The translations under genes were made by a program, and so were the position numbers. Below, piece after piece: positions 35,135 to 45,575 of a stretch of 64,000 nt of DNA (position 1 is its first letter; the number at the start of each line of letters is the position of its first letter). Below the pieces are notes generated by a model that saw only the letters and a program-made list of their open reading frames with translations, ran no database searches and had not been told where the DNA came from. This stretch comes from Pseudomonas syringae (GTDB lineage Bacteria; Pseudomonadota; Gammaproteobacteria; Pseudomonadales; Pseudomonadaceae). Where the stretch lies: positions 1 to 64,000 of the forward strand of contig NZ_WKCB01000021.1 of the NCBI RefSeq assembly GCF_021606685.1. The letters run 5' to 3'.

Positions 35135-36112
35135 ATGAAAGCTGTGCTGTGCAAAGCCTTCGGCCCCGCCGAAACCCTGGTGCTGGAAGAAATCGCCAGC
35201 CCGGCGATCAAGAAGAACGAAATCCTGCTGGACGTGCATGCTGCCGGGGTCAACTTCCCGGACACCCTGATCATCGAGGGCAAGTACCAGTTCAAGCCGC
35301 CCTTTCCGTTCTCGCCGGGTGGCGAAGCGGCGGGCGTGGTCAGCGAAGTGGGGGAAAAGGTCAGCCACCTGAAAGTCGGTGACCGGGTCATGGCGCTCAC
35401 CGGTTGGGGCAGCTTTGCCGAACAGGTCGCGGTGCCGGGCTACAACGTGCTGCCGATCCCGCCGAGCATGGACTTCAACATCGCCGCCGCCTTCAGCATG
35501 ACCTACGGCACCTCGATGCACGCGCTCAAGCAGCGCGCCCACCTGCAGCCCGGCGAAACCCTGTTGGTGCTCGGCGCTTCCGGCGGTGTAGGCCTGGCCG
35601 CCGTGGAAATCGGCAAGGCCATGGGCGCCCGCGTGATCGCTGCAGCCAGCAGCGCCGACAAACTCGCCGTGGCCAAGGCTGCCGGCGCCGATGAGCTGAT
35701 CAACTACAGCGAAACCAGCCTCAAGGATGAGATCAAGCGCCTCACCGACGGCAACGGTGCCGATGTGATCTACGACCCGGTGGGCGGCGACCTGTTTGAC
35801 CAGGCCATTCGCGCCATCGCCTGGAATGGCCGCCTGTTGGTCGTGGGCTTTGCCAGCGGGCGCATCCCGGAGCTGCCGGTGAACCTGGCGCTGCTCAAGG
35901 GCGCGGCGGTGGTCGGGGTGTTCTGGGGGGCGTTCGCCCAACGCCAACCGCAGGACAACGCGGCGAACTTCCAGCAATTGTTCACCTGGTATGCCGAGGG
36001 CAAGCTCAAGCCGTTGGTGTCGCAGCTGTATCCGCTCGAACAAGCTGCCCAGGCGATCAATGATCTGGGGCAGCGCAAGGCCGTGGGCAAGGTCGTAGTC
36101 CAGACTCGCTGA
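35135..36112 (+). CDS. Zinc-independent NADPH:quinone oxidoreductase (MDR family)
   Basis: This 325-residue enzyme of the medium-chain dehydrogenase/reductase superfamily has the quinone-reductase pattern: MKAVLCKAFGPAETLVLEEI, GEAAGVVSEVGEKVSHLKVG, and the nucleotide-binding LGASGGVGLAAVEIGKAMGA near residue 150. It lacks the zinc-binding cysteines of alcohol dehydrogenases. The ATG at 35135 matches the family start. The substrate is likely a quinone or enone. It is monocistronic, followed by a REPIN. Confidence 0.9.
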   Translation: MKAVLCKAFGPAETLVLEEIASPAIKKNEILLDVHAAGVNFPDTLIIEGKYQFKPPFPFSPGGEAAGVVSEVGEKVSHLKVGDRVMALTGWGSFAEQVAVPGYNVLPIPPSMDFNIAAAFSMTYGTSMHALKQRAHLQPGETLLVLGASGGVGLAAVEIGKAMGARVIAAASSADKLAVAKAAGADELINYSETSLKDEIKRLTDGNGADVIYDPVGGDLFDQAIRAIAWNGRLLVVGFASGRIPELPVNLALLKGAAVVGVFWGAFAQRQPQDNAANFQQLFTWYAEGKLKPLVSQLYPLEQAAQAINDLGQRKAVGKVVVQTR

Positions 36113-36130
36113 CAGCCTTGAAATGCAGTC

Positions 36131-36224
36131 AATGTGGGAGGGGGCTTGCTCCCGATTGCACTGGATCAGTTGGTACATCTGCTGACTGAATCACCGCCAT
36201 CGGGGGCAAGCCCCCTCCCACATT
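36131..36224. repeat. REPIN, GGGGGCTTGC class
   Basis: GTGGGAGGGGGCTTGCTCCC begins at 36134, and its inverted copy ends CCCCCTCCCAC at 36221. It lies between two plus-strand genes (quinone reductase and glpT). Confidence 0.9.
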
Positions 36225-36277
36225 TGATCTTCATACTTCAAAAAATCCAGTAACGACGACTAGTTATCTATTAGCGA

Positions 36278-36297
36278 CATGTTCATAAGAGAACATG
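36278..36297. promoter_or_regulatory. Candidate GlpR operator upstream of glpT (site 1)
   Basis: CATGTTC and GAACATG form an inverted repeat with a six-base spacer, close to the ATGTTCG...CGAACAT operator pattern of GlpR repressors. It lies about 110 bases before the glpT ATG. Confidence 0.6.
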
Positions 36298-36342
36298 CAA
36301 TTGCTCTCATTTCCTGTGTTTGCCACCAAGAGGCGATGCTAT

Positions 36343-36356
36343 TTTCGGTAACGAAA
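36343..36356. promoter_or_regulatory. Candidate second GlpR-type operator upstream of glpT
   Basis: TTTCG-GTAA-CGAAA is a palindrome with the TCG-N4-CGA core of GlpR sites, 49 bases before the glpT ATG and probably over the core promoter. Confidence 0.5.
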
Positions 36357-36404
36357 CTGTAACATTCGCATCCGCAGTCAAAACAAGAAATCTGGAGCTC
36401 TTGA

Positions 36405-37742
36405 ATGTTTGCTTTCTTTCGTCCTGCCGCGCACCAGGCGCCCCTGCCTGAAGAAAAAATCGACAGTACCTACCGACGTCTGCGCTGGCAGATCTTCGCG
36501 GGCATTTTCTTCGGTTACGCCGGTTACTACCTGCTGCGCAAAAACTTCTCCCTGGCCATGCCCTACCTGATCGACGAGGGCTACACCCGTGGTGAGCTGG
36601 GCCTGGCGATGTCGGCGATCGCGATTGCCTACGGCCTGTCCAAGTTCCTCATGGGCCTGGTGTCCGACCGCTCCAACCCACGTTACTTCCTGCCCTTCGG
36701 CCTGCTGGTGTCGGCGGGGGTGATGTTCATTTTCGGTTTCGCACCTTGGGCAACGTCCAGCGTGACCATGATGTTCATCTTGCTGTTCATCAACGGCTGG
36801 GCCCAGGGCATGGGCTGGCCGCCAAGTGGGCGGACCATGGTGCACTGGTGGTCGCAGAAAGAACGCGGCGGCGTGGTGTCGGTATGGAACGTGGCGCACA
36901 ACGTCGGCGGCGGCTTGATCGGGCCGCTGTTCCTGCTCGGCATGGCGTGGTTCAACGACTGGCATGCTGCGTTCTACGTGCCTGCGACCGTGGCGTTGGC
37001 CGTGGCGGCATTTGCCTTCATCACCATGCGCGACACCCCGCAATCGGTAGGCCTGCCGCCGATTGAAAAGTACAAGAACGACTACCCGGAAGGCTACGAC
37101 GCCAGCCACGAAGACGAATTCAGCGCCAAGGAAATCTTCGTCAAATACGTGCTGCGCAACAAAATGCTGTGGTACATCGCCTTCGCCAACGTGTTCGTCT
37201 ACCTGCTGCGCTACGGCGTGCTGGACTGGGCACCGACCTACCTCAAGGAAGCCAAGCACTTCACGGTCGACAAGTCGTCCTGGGCGTATTTCTTCTACGA
37301 GTGGGCGGGTATTCCGGGCACGCTGCTGTGCGGCTGGATGTCGGACAAGATCTTCCGTGGCAACCGTGGCCTGACCGGCATTGTGTTCATGGCGCTGGTG
37401 ACCGTGGCCACCCTGGTTTACTGGCTCAACCCGCCGGGCAACCCGATGGTCGACATGATCGCGCTGGTCTCCATCGGCTTCCTGATCTACGGCCCGGTGA
37501 TGCTGATCGGCCTGCAGGCGTTGGAGCTGGCGCCCAAGAAAGCCGCGGGCACCGCAGCGGGCTTCACCGGCCTGTTCGGTTACCTGGGCGGCTCGGTGGC
37601 CGCGAGTGCAGCCATGGGCTACACCGTCGACCATTTCGGTTGGGATGGCGGCTTCGTACTGCTGATCGGCGCCTGTGTGTTGGCGATCGCGTTCCTGATC
37701 CCAACGCTGTGGCACACCAACAGCGTCAGCTCGGCGCGTTAA
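36405..37742 (+). CDS. glpT: GlpT, glycerol-3-phosphate/phosphate antiporter
   Basis: This 445-residue major-facilitator transporter exchanges external glycerol-3-phosphate for internal phosphate. It begins [20 protein letters not shown] and has twelve predicted membrane segments. The conserved [20 protein letters not shown] first helix carries the Tyr/Arg substrate residues, and [20 protein letters not shown] is the central loop. Two GlpR-like operators lie upstream. Its stop shares four bases (TTAA) with the convergent ChaC-type gene. Confidence 0.96.
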   Translation: MFAFFRPAAHQAPLPEEKIDSTYRRLRWQIFAGIFFGYAGYYLLRKNFSLAMPYLIDEGYTRGELGLAMSAIAIAYGLSKFLMGLVSDRSNPRYFLPFGLLVSAGVMFIFGFAPWATSSVTMMFILLFINGWAQGMGWPPSGRTMVHWWSQKERGGVVSVWNVAHNVGGGLIGPLFLLGMAWFNDWHAAFYVPATVALAVAAFAFITMRDTPQSVGLPPIEKYKNDYPEGYDASHEDEFSAKEIFVKYVLRNKMLWYIAFANVFVYLLRYGVLDWAPTYLKEAKHFTVDKSSWAYFFYEWAGIPGTLLCGWMSDKIFRGNRGLTGIVFMALVTVATLVYWLNPPGNPMVDMIALVSIGFLIYGPVMLIGLQALELAPKKAAGTAAGFTGLFGYLGGSVAASAAMGYTVDHFGWDGGFVLLIGACVLAIAFLIPTLWHTNSVSSAR

Positions 37743-38392
37743 CCGCCAGAGCAATCCTGTGCACAACGCTTGAGCCGCGCCTCCAGATTCTTATCTGGCA
37801 TGGCGTGGCTACGCAGGGCGTTGACGGTCTGCTCGACATAATCGCGAGTCGTGCCGTAACGCCCGCAAGCGCTTTGCAGCACGTGGTTCAGGATAACGTC
37901 GGGCAAATTACCGGCGTAACTGGGCAAGTGCCGCTCCAATACAAACCCCAGCGCCTGCACCTGACTGCCGTCTTCCAGACGACAGCTGAGCCAGTGCGGC
38001 CGGTACGAGGGGTAAGGCATCTCGCGCTGCCACAAGGCGTAGAGCGAGGCTTCCAGCTGATCCTCCGGCAAGCGGTAGGCGAACCCGCTGCAGGAGCCGC
38101 CACGGTCCAGACCGAACACCAGCCCCGGCAGTTCCGGCGTACCCCGATGCTCGTGGGACCACAGGTACAGGCCACGGTGATAGCCGTGCACCCGTGCCCG
38201 CACGCGCTCGGTGGACGAGCATTCCGGGCGCCAGATCAACGAACCGTACGCAAATAGCCAGACCGGCCCACCCTTGTGCCGGCTCATGGTGGCCTGCATC
38301 GAGCTCATCAATTGTTCGTGAGTGAGTTGCGGCCCAAGATCGAGCTGCGGAGGGTAAGCGAGTTGCAGAAGATCGGATTCAATGGCGGTCAT
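37739..38392 (-). CDS. ChaC-type gamma-glutamylcyclotransferase
   Basis: This 217-residue member of the ChaC family carries the YGSLIWRP motif ([17 protein letters not shown] near residue 45) that binds the gamma-glutamyl group. The catalytic Glu is expected in the [20 protein letters not shown] region. Characterised ChaC proteins degrade glutathione to 5-oxoproline and Cys-Gly. It is longer than eukaryotic ChaC but usual for proteobacteria. It converges on glpT with overlapping stop codons. Confidence 0.9.
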   Translation of the reverse strand: MTAIESDLLQLAYPPQLDLGPQLTHEQLMSSMQATMSRHKGGPVWLFAYGSLIWRPECSSTERVRARVHGYHRGLYLWSHEHRGTPELPGLVFGLDRGGSCSGFAYRLPEDQLEASLYALWQREMPYPSYRPHWLSCRLEDGSQVQALGFVLERHLPSYAGNLPDVILNHVLQSACGRYGTTRDYVEQTVNALRSHAMPDKNLEARLKRCAQDCSGG

Positions 38393-38612
38393 GGCAAAAA
38401 GCGGTGCGCCTCCTGTGTGTTACCAGTTGCGAGCAACTTTACCGCAATAAAACGGTGCCGCTCTAACCGTACGGCGAAAAATGCCCCTGTCCACGTCCAT
38501 ATAGCCTAATGAGATTCGGCCCACATAAGTAATACCTTAATCACATAAGCATAGGCGACGATGCTTTCAGCGCAGGTTCAGGCCGCGCAGACCCTTTACC
38601 GTCACACTGTAG

Positions 38613-38656
38613 ACGACTAGCGACCCCCCTTAGCCGCCCATTCAAACGACTAGCGA
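38613..38656. repeat. Direct repeat ACGACTAGCGA upstream of the PagP-like gene
   Basis: Two exact 11-base copies start at 38613 and 38646, 33 bases apart (about three helical turns), in the leader of the PagP-like gene. They may be a regulator binding site. Confidence 0.45.
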
Positions 38657-38665
38657 GGTCGAACC

Positions 38666-39142
38666 ATGAAACACCTGTTTTTCGGCACGCTGCTGTTGAC
38701 GCAAGGCGCCACCGCCTTGGCCACGGAGGCTGCCACCCAAGACGACAAGGGCTTCTGGTACGCGCAAACCAGCCTTTACACCCGGCACTTTTCACCCGAC
38801 CCACAGCACAACAACCATCAGGACCTGATCAACCTGGAGCGCAACGAAGCATCAGGGCTCGTGTATGGCGCAGCGACGTTTCGCAACTCGTTCAGGCAGC
38901 GTTCGTATTACGCCTACGCGGGCAAACGCTATGACATGCCGGGCTATCCGGTGTATCTCAAGCTGACAGGCGGGGCTATCCAGGGCTATCGCGGCAAGTA
39001 CCGCGACAAGATACCCCTGAACCGCTTCGGCGTGGCGCCGGTGATCATTCCGTCTGTGGGCACCCATTACGGGCCGGTGGCAACGGAATTGGTGTTGCTG
39101 GGGTTCAATGCGGCGATGGTGACGAGCGGATTGCGATTCTGA
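38666..39142 (+). CDS. Small outer-membrane barrel, PagP-like
   Basis: This 158-residue protein has a signal peptide (MKHLFFGTLLLTQGATALAT). The mature part begins with an aromatic helix-like stretch (DDKGFWYAQTSLYTRHFSPD), then strands ending AAMVTSGLRF. The HFSPDPQHNNHQDLIN segment, GATFRNSFRQRSYYAYAGKR and the length recall the non-canonical PagP (lipid A palmitoyltransferase) of P. aeruginosa, but I recognise this from memory only. The start is supported by GCGAGG upstream. A direct repeat in the promoter may bind a regulator. Confidence 0.6.
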   Translation: MKHLFFGTLLLTQGATALATEAATQDDKGFWYAQTSLYTRHFSPDPQHNNHQDLINLERNEASGLVYGAATFRNSFRQRSYYAYAGKRYDMPGYPVYLKLTGGAIQGYRGKYRDKIPLNRFGVAPVIIPSVGTHYGPVATELVLLGFNAAMVTSGLRF

Positions 39143-39154
39143 GCGGGCACGGCC

Positions 39155-39250
39155 CAATGTAGGAGCGGTCTTGCTCGCGAATGCGCAGGGTCAGTTTGCA
39201 AATAGGTCGACTGTCACACCGCCTTCGCGAGCAAGCTCGCTCCCACATTT
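39155..39250. repeat. REPIN, GCGAGCAAGC class
   Basis: A degenerate left copy (TAGGAGCGGTCTTGCTCGCG at 39160) pairs with GCGAGCAAGCTCGCTCCCAC ending at 39246, between convergent genes. Confidence 0.85.
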
Positions 39251-39284
39251 TGATGGGCGTACACCCGGGATGGGTGTGGTCCAG

Positions 39285-40253
39285 TCAAGGGCGTGGCGCG
39301 TAAGCGAATACGTCGGCGCGCATCTGGTGTGCATCCATGCCTGCGTCGACCAGAGCGTCGAGGGTGCCGTAGATCATCGCCGGTGAGCCGCTGGCGTAGA
39401 CGTGCACGGCTTTGAGGTCGGCAATGTCTTCGCACACCGCTTCATGCAGCAAGCCGCACCGCCCTTCCCAACCGCACAGGTCGCTGACCACCTTGTGCAG
39501 GAACAGATTAGGCAGCTGCAGCCATTGGTCCCAGTGCTCGATCTCGTAGAAATCTTCCGGGCGACGCACGCCCCAGTACAGGTGCACCGGGTGTTTGAAA
39601 CCGGACGCGCGGCAGTGTTCGATCAAACTGTGCATCTGTGCCATGCCAGTGCCGGCGGCGATCAACACCAGCGGGCCGTCCGGCAGTTCGGCCAGGTGGG
39701 TGTCACCGAACGGCAGCTCCACACGCGCCATCTGGTTGCGTTGCAGTTGCTCAAGCAGGCTGCGAGCGCTGTCCTCGCGAGCCAGCACATGCAGCTCCAG
39801 CTCGCGCCCGGCGTGCGGCGCCGAGGCCAGGGAAAACGCGGATTTCTCGCCGTTCTCCCGCTCGATCATCAGGTACTGGCCTGCGTGGTAACGCACCGCC
39901 TTGCCGGCCGGGGCGCGCAGGCGCACGCGCCACACATCGCCGCCCACTTCCACACATTCACTCAATTGGCATGACAACTTGCGCAACGGCAACTCTCCCG
40001 GCGCCAACACGCCATCCCACAACACAATGCAATCTTCCAGCGGTTCGGCGATGCAGGTGTAGAACTCACCGTGGTCGCGCACCTCACCGGCCTGCTGCAC
40101 CCGGCCCTCCACCAGCAATGCCGCGCACACATGGCACACGCCATTGCGGCACGCTTGAGGGCACTCGTAGCCCAGGCGGCGCGCGCCTTCGAGGATTCGC
40201 TCGCCGGGCACCAGCTCCAATATGGCGCCGGAAGGTTGCAGGGTTACACGCAT
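39285..40253 (-). CDS. Plant-type ferredoxin/FNR fusion reductase
   Basis: This 322-residue protein has an N-terminal plant-type [2Fe-2S] domain (Cys35, Cys40, Cys43 in CRNGVCHVC, plus a later Cys in FYTCIAEP). An FAD/NAD(P)H ferredoxin-reductase domain follows (RYHAGQYLMIERENGEKSAF, then LIAAGTGMAQMHSLIEHC). This is the CDP-glucoseen-reductase/phenol-hydroxylase reductase layout. Its ATG overlaps the ubiD stop (TGATG), so it is coupled to ubiD. Supplying electrons or reduced flavin in ubiquinone synthesis is an inference. Confidence 0.88.
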   Translation of the reverse strand: MRVTLQPSGAILELVPGERILEGARRLGYECPQACRNGVCHVCAALLVEGRVQQAGEVRDHGEFYTCIAEPLEDCIVLWDGVLAPGELPLRKLSCQLSECVEVGGDVWRVRLRAPAGKAVRYHAGQYLMIERENGEKSAFSLASAPHAGRELELHVLAREDSARSLLEQLQRNQMARVELPFGDTHLAELPDGPLVLIAAGTGMAQMHSLIEHCRASGFKHPVHLYWGVRRPEDFYEIEHWDQWLQLPNLFLHKVVSDLCGWEGRCGLLHEAVCEDIADLKAVHVYASGSPAMIYGTLDALVDAGMDAHQMRADVFAYAPRP

Positions 40254-41719
40254 CAATCTATTCCCAATTCTTTCCAGATCGCATCGACACGTGCCGTCAC
40301 GGCTTCATCCTTGACGATCACCCTACCCCACTCGCGAGTGGTTTCACCCGGCCATTTGTGGGTGGCATCCAGGCCCATCTTCGAGCCCAAACCCGACACC
40401 GGCGAGGCGAAGTCGAGGTAGTCGATCGGCGTGTTATCGATCATCACCGTGTCGCGCTTGGGGTCCATGCGCGTGGTGATGGCCCAGATCACGTCGTTCC
40501 AGTCCCGGGCGTTGATGTCGTCGTCGGTGACGATAACGAACTTGGTGTACATGAACTGTCGCAAAAACGACCACACACCCAGCATGACCCGCTTGGCATG
40601 GCCCGGGTACGACTTCTTCATGGTCACAATGGCCATGCGGTACGAGCAACCTTCCGGCGGCAGGTAGAAGTCGGTGATTTCCGGGAATTGCTTCTGCAGG
40701 ATCGGCACGAACACTTCGTTGAGTGCCACGCCGAGAATCGCCGGTTCATCGGGTGGACGGCCGGTGTAGGTGCTGTGGTAGATCGGTTTGATCCGATGGG
40801 TGATGCGCTCAACGGTGAACACCGGGAAGCTGTCGACTTCGTTGTAGTAGCCGGTGTGGTCGCCGTACGGGCCTTCATCGGCCATCTCGCCGGGATGAAT
40901 CACGCCTTCGAGGATGATCTCAGCGGTGGCCGGCACTTGCAGGTCGTTGCCACGGCACTTCACCAGCTCGGTGCGATTGCCCCGCAACAGGCCGGCGAAG
41001 GCGTATTCGGACAGGCTGTCCGGCACGGGGGTAACGGCGCCGAGGATGGTCGCCGGGTCAGCGCCCAGGGCCACGGAAACCGGGAACGGCTGGCCAGGGT
41101 GTTTTTCGCACCACTCACGGAAGTCCAGGGCGCCGCCGCGGTGGCTCAGCCAACGCATGATCACCTTGTTGCGGCCGATCACTTGCTGGCGATAGATGCC
41201 GAGGTTCTGGCGGTCCTTGTTCGGGCCTTTGGTGACGGTCAGGCCCCAGGTGATCAGCGGGCCGACGTCGCCGGGCCAGCAGGTCTGCACCGGGAGCATC
41301 GCCAGGTCGACGTCATCGCCTTCGATGACGACCTCCTGGCACACCGCGTCCTTGACCACTTTGGGCGCCATGGCAATGATCTTGCGGAAGATCGGCAGCT
41401 TCGACCAGGCATCCTTGAGGCCCTTGGGTGGCTCGGGTTCCTTGAGGAAAGCCAGCAGCTTACCGATCTCGCGCAGCTCGCTGACCGACTCGGCGCCCAT
41501 GCCAAAGGCAACGCGCTCAGGGGTACCGAACAGGTTGCCGAGCACCGGGATGTCAAAGCCGGTCGGCTTCTCGAACAGCAGCGCCGGGCCCTTGTTGCGC
41601 AGGGTACGGTCACAAATCTCAGTCATTTCCAGCACCGGTGAAATCGGCATCTGGATACGTTTCAACTCTCCGCGCTGCTCAAGTTGCTGCACGAAATCCC
41701 TAAGATCCTTGAATTTCAT
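40253..41719 (-). CDS. ubiD: UbiD, 4-hydroxy-3-polyprenylbenzoate decarboxylase
   Basis: This 488-residue enzyme carries out the decarboxylation step of ubiquinone synthesis using prenylated FMN made by UbiX. It starts [20 protein letters not shown], and the conserved E(x)[10 protein letters not shown] motif ([20 protein letters not shown]) is present. ATG 41719 is chosen because the next in-frame start upstream adds only four non-conserved residues. It is transcribed with the reductase gene downstream. Confidence 0.95.
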   Translation of the reverse strand: MKFKDLRDFVQQLEQRGELKRIQMPISPVLEMTEICDRTLRNKGPALLFEKPTGFDIPVLGNLFGTPERVAFGMGAESVSELREIGKLLAFLKEPEPPKGLKDAWSKLPIFRKIIAMAPKVVKDAVCQEVVIEGDDVDLAMLPVQTCWPGDVGPLITWGLTVTKGPNKDRQNLGIYRQQVIGRNKVIMRWLSHRGGALDFREWCEKHPGQPFPVSVALGADPATILGAVTPVPDSLSEYAFAGLLRGNRTELVKCRGNDLQVPATAEIILEGVIHPGEMADEGPYGDHTGYYNEVDSFPVFTVERITHRIKPIYHSTYTGRPPDEPAILGVALNEVFVPILQKQFPEITDFYLPPEGCSYRMAIVTMKKSYPGHAKRVMLGVWSFLRQFMYTKFVIVTDDDINARDWNDVIWAITTRMDPKRDTVMIDNTPIDYLDFASPVSGLGSKMGLDATHKWPGETTREWGRVIVKDEAVTARVDAIWKELGID

Positions 41720-41825
41720 TAACCATGCCACCCGTAAAATAGGCGTACATCCTACCTGCTCTGAACGCGGCTGGCAGCCTTATCACGGCGCAATTGACGG
41801 CCAGGCGTCGTTAAAAATCCCAGGC

Positions 41826-41853
41826 AAAAAAATGGCGCCCCACGGGGCGCCAT
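41826..41853 (-). terminator. Intrinsic terminator of rho
   Basis: GGCGCCCC and GGGGCGCC form an eight-pair stem (41834-41851), followed on the minus strand by a seven-T run. It lies 24 bases after the rho stop. Confidence 0.9.
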
Positions 41854-41876
41854 TCTTTCGGACCAGAAACGTCGTA

Positions 41877-43136
<1,260 letters not shown>

Positions 43137-43331
43137 ATAGGAATGACGTAATCATTTATGGAGGGGGGAAATTAAGCTTTTGGCTTAATGAGGCCGCGCC
43201 GCAGAGAAGGCGACAGGATCGCGTACTAATCGAAAAGGAGTGCGTCGGCGACGGCTTGCAGGGGGCAGTGGAGAAACCAGTGCGGGGCCGAATGTACCAC
43301 CTGAATTTCGGAGCGTCTAGCCCTGTTTCAC

Positions 43332-43362
43332 GAAAAAGCCCCGCAATTTGCGGGGCTTTTTT
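43332..43362 (-). terminator. Bidirectional terminator between trxA and rho
   Basis: AAAAAGCCCCGCAA and TTGCGGGGCTTTTTT form a strong stem with T-runs on both strands, 8 bases after the trxA stop on the minus strand. Confidence 0.92.
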
Positions 43363-43370
43363 GACGACGC

Positions 43371-43700
43371 TTAGATGTTCGCGTCGAGGAAAGCTTGCAG
43401 CTGGGACTTCGACAGCGCGCCCACTTTAGTGGCTTCTACGTTGCCGTTCTTGAACAGCATCAGCGTAGGAATACCACGCACGCCATGCTTGGCCGGGGTT
43501 TCCTGGTTTTCGTCGATGTTCAGCTTGGCAACGGTCAGCTTGCCTTCGTAGGTGGTTGCAATGTCGTCCAGAACAGGGGCGATCATTTTGCAAGGGCCAC
43601 ACCATTCAGCCCAGTAGTCAACCAGCACCGGGCCTTGAGCCTTGAGTACTTGTTCCTCAAAGTTCGCGTCGGTGACGTGCTTGATAAGATCGTTGCTCAT
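43371..43700 (-). CDS. trxA: TrxA, thioredoxin 1
   Basis: This 109-residue thioredoxin carries the WCGPC redox site (33-37, with Cys34 and Cys37) and the conserved cis-Pro motif in [11 protein letters not shown]. It reduces disulfides in the cytoplasm. ATG 43700 ([14 protein letters not shown]) matches family starts; an upstream in-frame ATG would add 14 unconserved residues. It precedes rho on the same strand, with a strong terminator between them. Confidence 0.97.
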   Translation of the reverse strand: MSNDLIKHVTDANFEEQVLKAQGPVLVDYWAEWCGPCKMIAPVLDDIATTYEGKLTVAKLNIDENQETPAKHGVRGIPTLMLFKNGNVEATKVGALSKSQLQAFLDANI

Positions 43701-43821
43701 GGATGTCTCCGGATTGTAAGCAAAAAAAACGTGGCCCATCATAGCCGCCCTTCCCCTGTTCAGGAAGCCGCCTCTGATTGAGTCTTGCTATGGCGGTGCA
43801 TGAGTTTGGGTATAGACCCTC

Positions 43822-44517
43822 TCAAGGCGTCACAGGCGTGACGAAGGCAATGCCGGTGCGCAACGCCGCATTGCGTACGTGCTCCTGCATGGTTTTCTGC
43901 GCCGCCGCGCTGGCACGCCGGGCCAGGGCGCGCAGGATCTTGCGGTGTTCCTGCCAGGTTTCCATGGCCCTCTCCGGCCGGATGAACGGTAGTTTCTGGC
44001 TCTCCAAGAACACCTCCGCGCTGGCACTCAGAATGCTCACCATCGCCTGGTTACCACTGGCCAGCAGGATGCGTTGGTGGAACTCGAAGTCCAGCCGCGC
44101 TGCCGCTTCGAAGTCGCCGGCCTTGAGCACCTTGCGCATGGCTTCCACGTTGTCTTCCAGGCGGTCCAGCTCATCGATGCTCAAGGTCACCGCCGCCAGA
44201 CCCGCCGCGAACCCCTCCAGGGCGTAGCGCAACTGAAAAATATCCAGCGGCGTGGCCTGCGCCGCAAAAGGCCAGGCAAACCCTGGCGCTTCTTCTGCCG
44301 CCTGGACGAACACGCCCTTGCCCGGCTGCACGCTGACCACGCCCAAGGCACTCAGAGACGACAACGCCTCGCGCAACGACGCGCGGCTCACGCCCAACTG
44401 CACCGCCAGGTCGCGCTGGGACGGCAGCGCATCACCGGCGGCGAAGCCCTGTTCCTTGATCAGTTTGCGGATGGCCTGCAGGGCCGCTTCCGGTACGGCT
44501 TGGGCGATGGAATTCAT
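43822..44517 (-). CDS. FadR-subfamily GntR transcriptional regulator
   Basis: This 231-residue regulator has an N-terminal winged helix (MNSIAQAVPEAALQAIRKLI, then SQRDLAVQLGVSRASLREAL) and a C-terminal FCD all-helical ligand domain with metal-type His and Asp/Glu residues (LDFEFHQRILLASGNQAMVS). Such proteins bind organic acids or amino acids. It is divergent from an amino acid ABC transporter gene set (44773-47615), so it probably controls that operon. ATG 44517 is chosen on domain grounds. An inverted repeat lies just upstream. Confidence 0.9.
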   Translation of the reverse strand: MNSIAQAVPEAALQAIRKLIKEQGFAAGDALPSQRDLAVQLGVSRASLREALSSLSALGVVSVQPGKGVFVQAAEEAPGFAWPFAAQATPLDIFQLRYALEGFAAGLAAVTLSIDELDRLEDNVEAMRKVLKAGDFEAAARLDFEFHQRILLASGNQAMVSILSASAEVFLESQKLPFIRPERAMETWQEHRKILRALARRASAAAQKTMQEHVRNAALRTGIAFVTPVTP

Positions 44518-44536
44518 AGAAAACTCAAGGTTCCAG

Positions 44537-44556
44537 ACAACTGTGCAGCTAGTTGT
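44537..44556. promoter_or_regulatory. Inverted repeat upstream of the GntR-type gene
   Basis: ACAACT (44537-44542) and AGTTGT (44551-44556) are separated by eight bases, 20 bases before the regulator's ATG. It is a possible autoregulatory operator. Confidence 0.4.
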
Positions 44557-44772
44557 AAAGCTATTCGCAGCTGGCGGCAAGCCACGCCCCAAAGGGGCTC
44601 GCACGGTTTTGCCGACGCTCGAAAAGGGTGCGAAAAATTCGCGCACTGTTCAGACCAGTAAGACCACTGCAGCTCAACAAACGCCTGCACTCCAGGCCAT
44701 TAACGCGGTGATGGCATGGGCTGTGCACTGAGCAAACTCAGAAAATTCCTTCGCCCTTCTCGGAGAGTTGCC

Positions 44773-45558
44773 ATGACCAAACGCTACAGCGCCCTGCTTA
44801 CTGCCTTGTTCGCCAGCCTGATGCTGAGCCAGGCACCCGCCCAGGCCAATGGTCTGGATGACATCGTTGCCCGCGGCACCCTGAAGGTCGCGGTGCCCCA
44901 AGACTTCCCGCCGTTTGGCTCGGTCGGCCCCGACATGAAACCGCGCGGCCTGGACATCGACACCGCGAAGCTGCTGGCCGACCAGCTCAAGGTCAAGCTG
45001 GAGCTGACCCCGGTCAACAGCACCAACCGCATCCCGTTCCTCACCACCGGCAAAGTCGACCTGGTGATTTCCAGCCTGGGCAAGAACCCCGAGCGCGAGA
45101 AGGTCATCGACTTCTCCAAGGCCTACGCACCGTTCTACCTGGCCGTGTTCGGCCCGCCTGAAGCCGCGATCGGCAGCCTCGACGACCTCAAGGGCAAGAC
45201 CATCAGCGTGACCCGTGGCGCTATCGAAGACATCGAGCTGACCGCCGTGGCCCCCAAGGAAGCGACCATCAAGCGTTTCGAGGACAACAACTCGACCATC
45301 GCGGCTTACCTCGCCGGCCAGGTCGACCTGATCGCCAGCGGCAACGTGGTGATGGTAGCGATCAGCGAGCGCAACCCGAAACGCGTGCCCGCCTTGAAAG
45401 TGAAGCTCAAGGACTCGCCGGTGTACGTGGGCGTGAACAAGAACGAGCCGGCGTTGCTGGAGAAGGTCAACCAGATCCTGGTCGCAGCCAAGGCCGACGG
45501 CAGCCTGGAAAAGAACGCACTGCAATGGCTGAAAGAGCCGCTGCCTGCCGATCTTTGA
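44773..45558 (+). CDS. Polar amino acid ABC transporter binding protein
   Basis: This 261-residue periplasmic binding protein has a signal peptide (MTKRYSALLTALFASLMLSQ, cleavage after AQA). It belongs to the family-3 solute-binding (HisJ/GlnH-like) class: GTLKVAVPQDFPPFGSVGPD, RGLDIDTAKLLADQLKVKLE, and the PFLTTGKVDLVISSLGKNPE arginine-contact region. It precedes two permeases and an ATPase in one operon. The exact amino acid is unknown. GGAGAG stands before the ATG. Confidence 0.92.
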   Translation: MTKRYSALLTALFASLMLSQAPAQANGLDDIVARGTLKVAVPQDFPPFGSVGPDMKPRGLDIDTAKLLADQLKVKLELTPVNSTNRIPFLTTGKVDLVISSLGKNPEREKVIDFSKAYAPFYLAVFGPPEAAIGSLDDLKGKTISVTRGAIEDIELTAVAPKEATIKRFEDNNSTIAAYLAGQVDLIASGNVVMVAISERNPKRVPALKVKLKDSPVYVGVNKNEPALLEKVNQILVAAKADGSLEKNALQWLKEPLPADL

Positions 45559-45575
45559 TGCAACGGAGCTGACTC

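Noticed and set aside
36378-37766. Long open frame antisense to glpT (462 codons)
   Set aside because: It lies wholly within the well-supported glpT gene on the other strand, has low-complexity His/Gln/Arg-rich composition, and is a typical shadow in high-G+C DNA.
39638-41641. Very long open frame antisense to the ubiD and reductase genes (667 codons)
   Set aside because: The opposite strand holds two clearly recognised genes. The translation has no domain pattern and shows biased composition expected of antisense high-G+C sequence.
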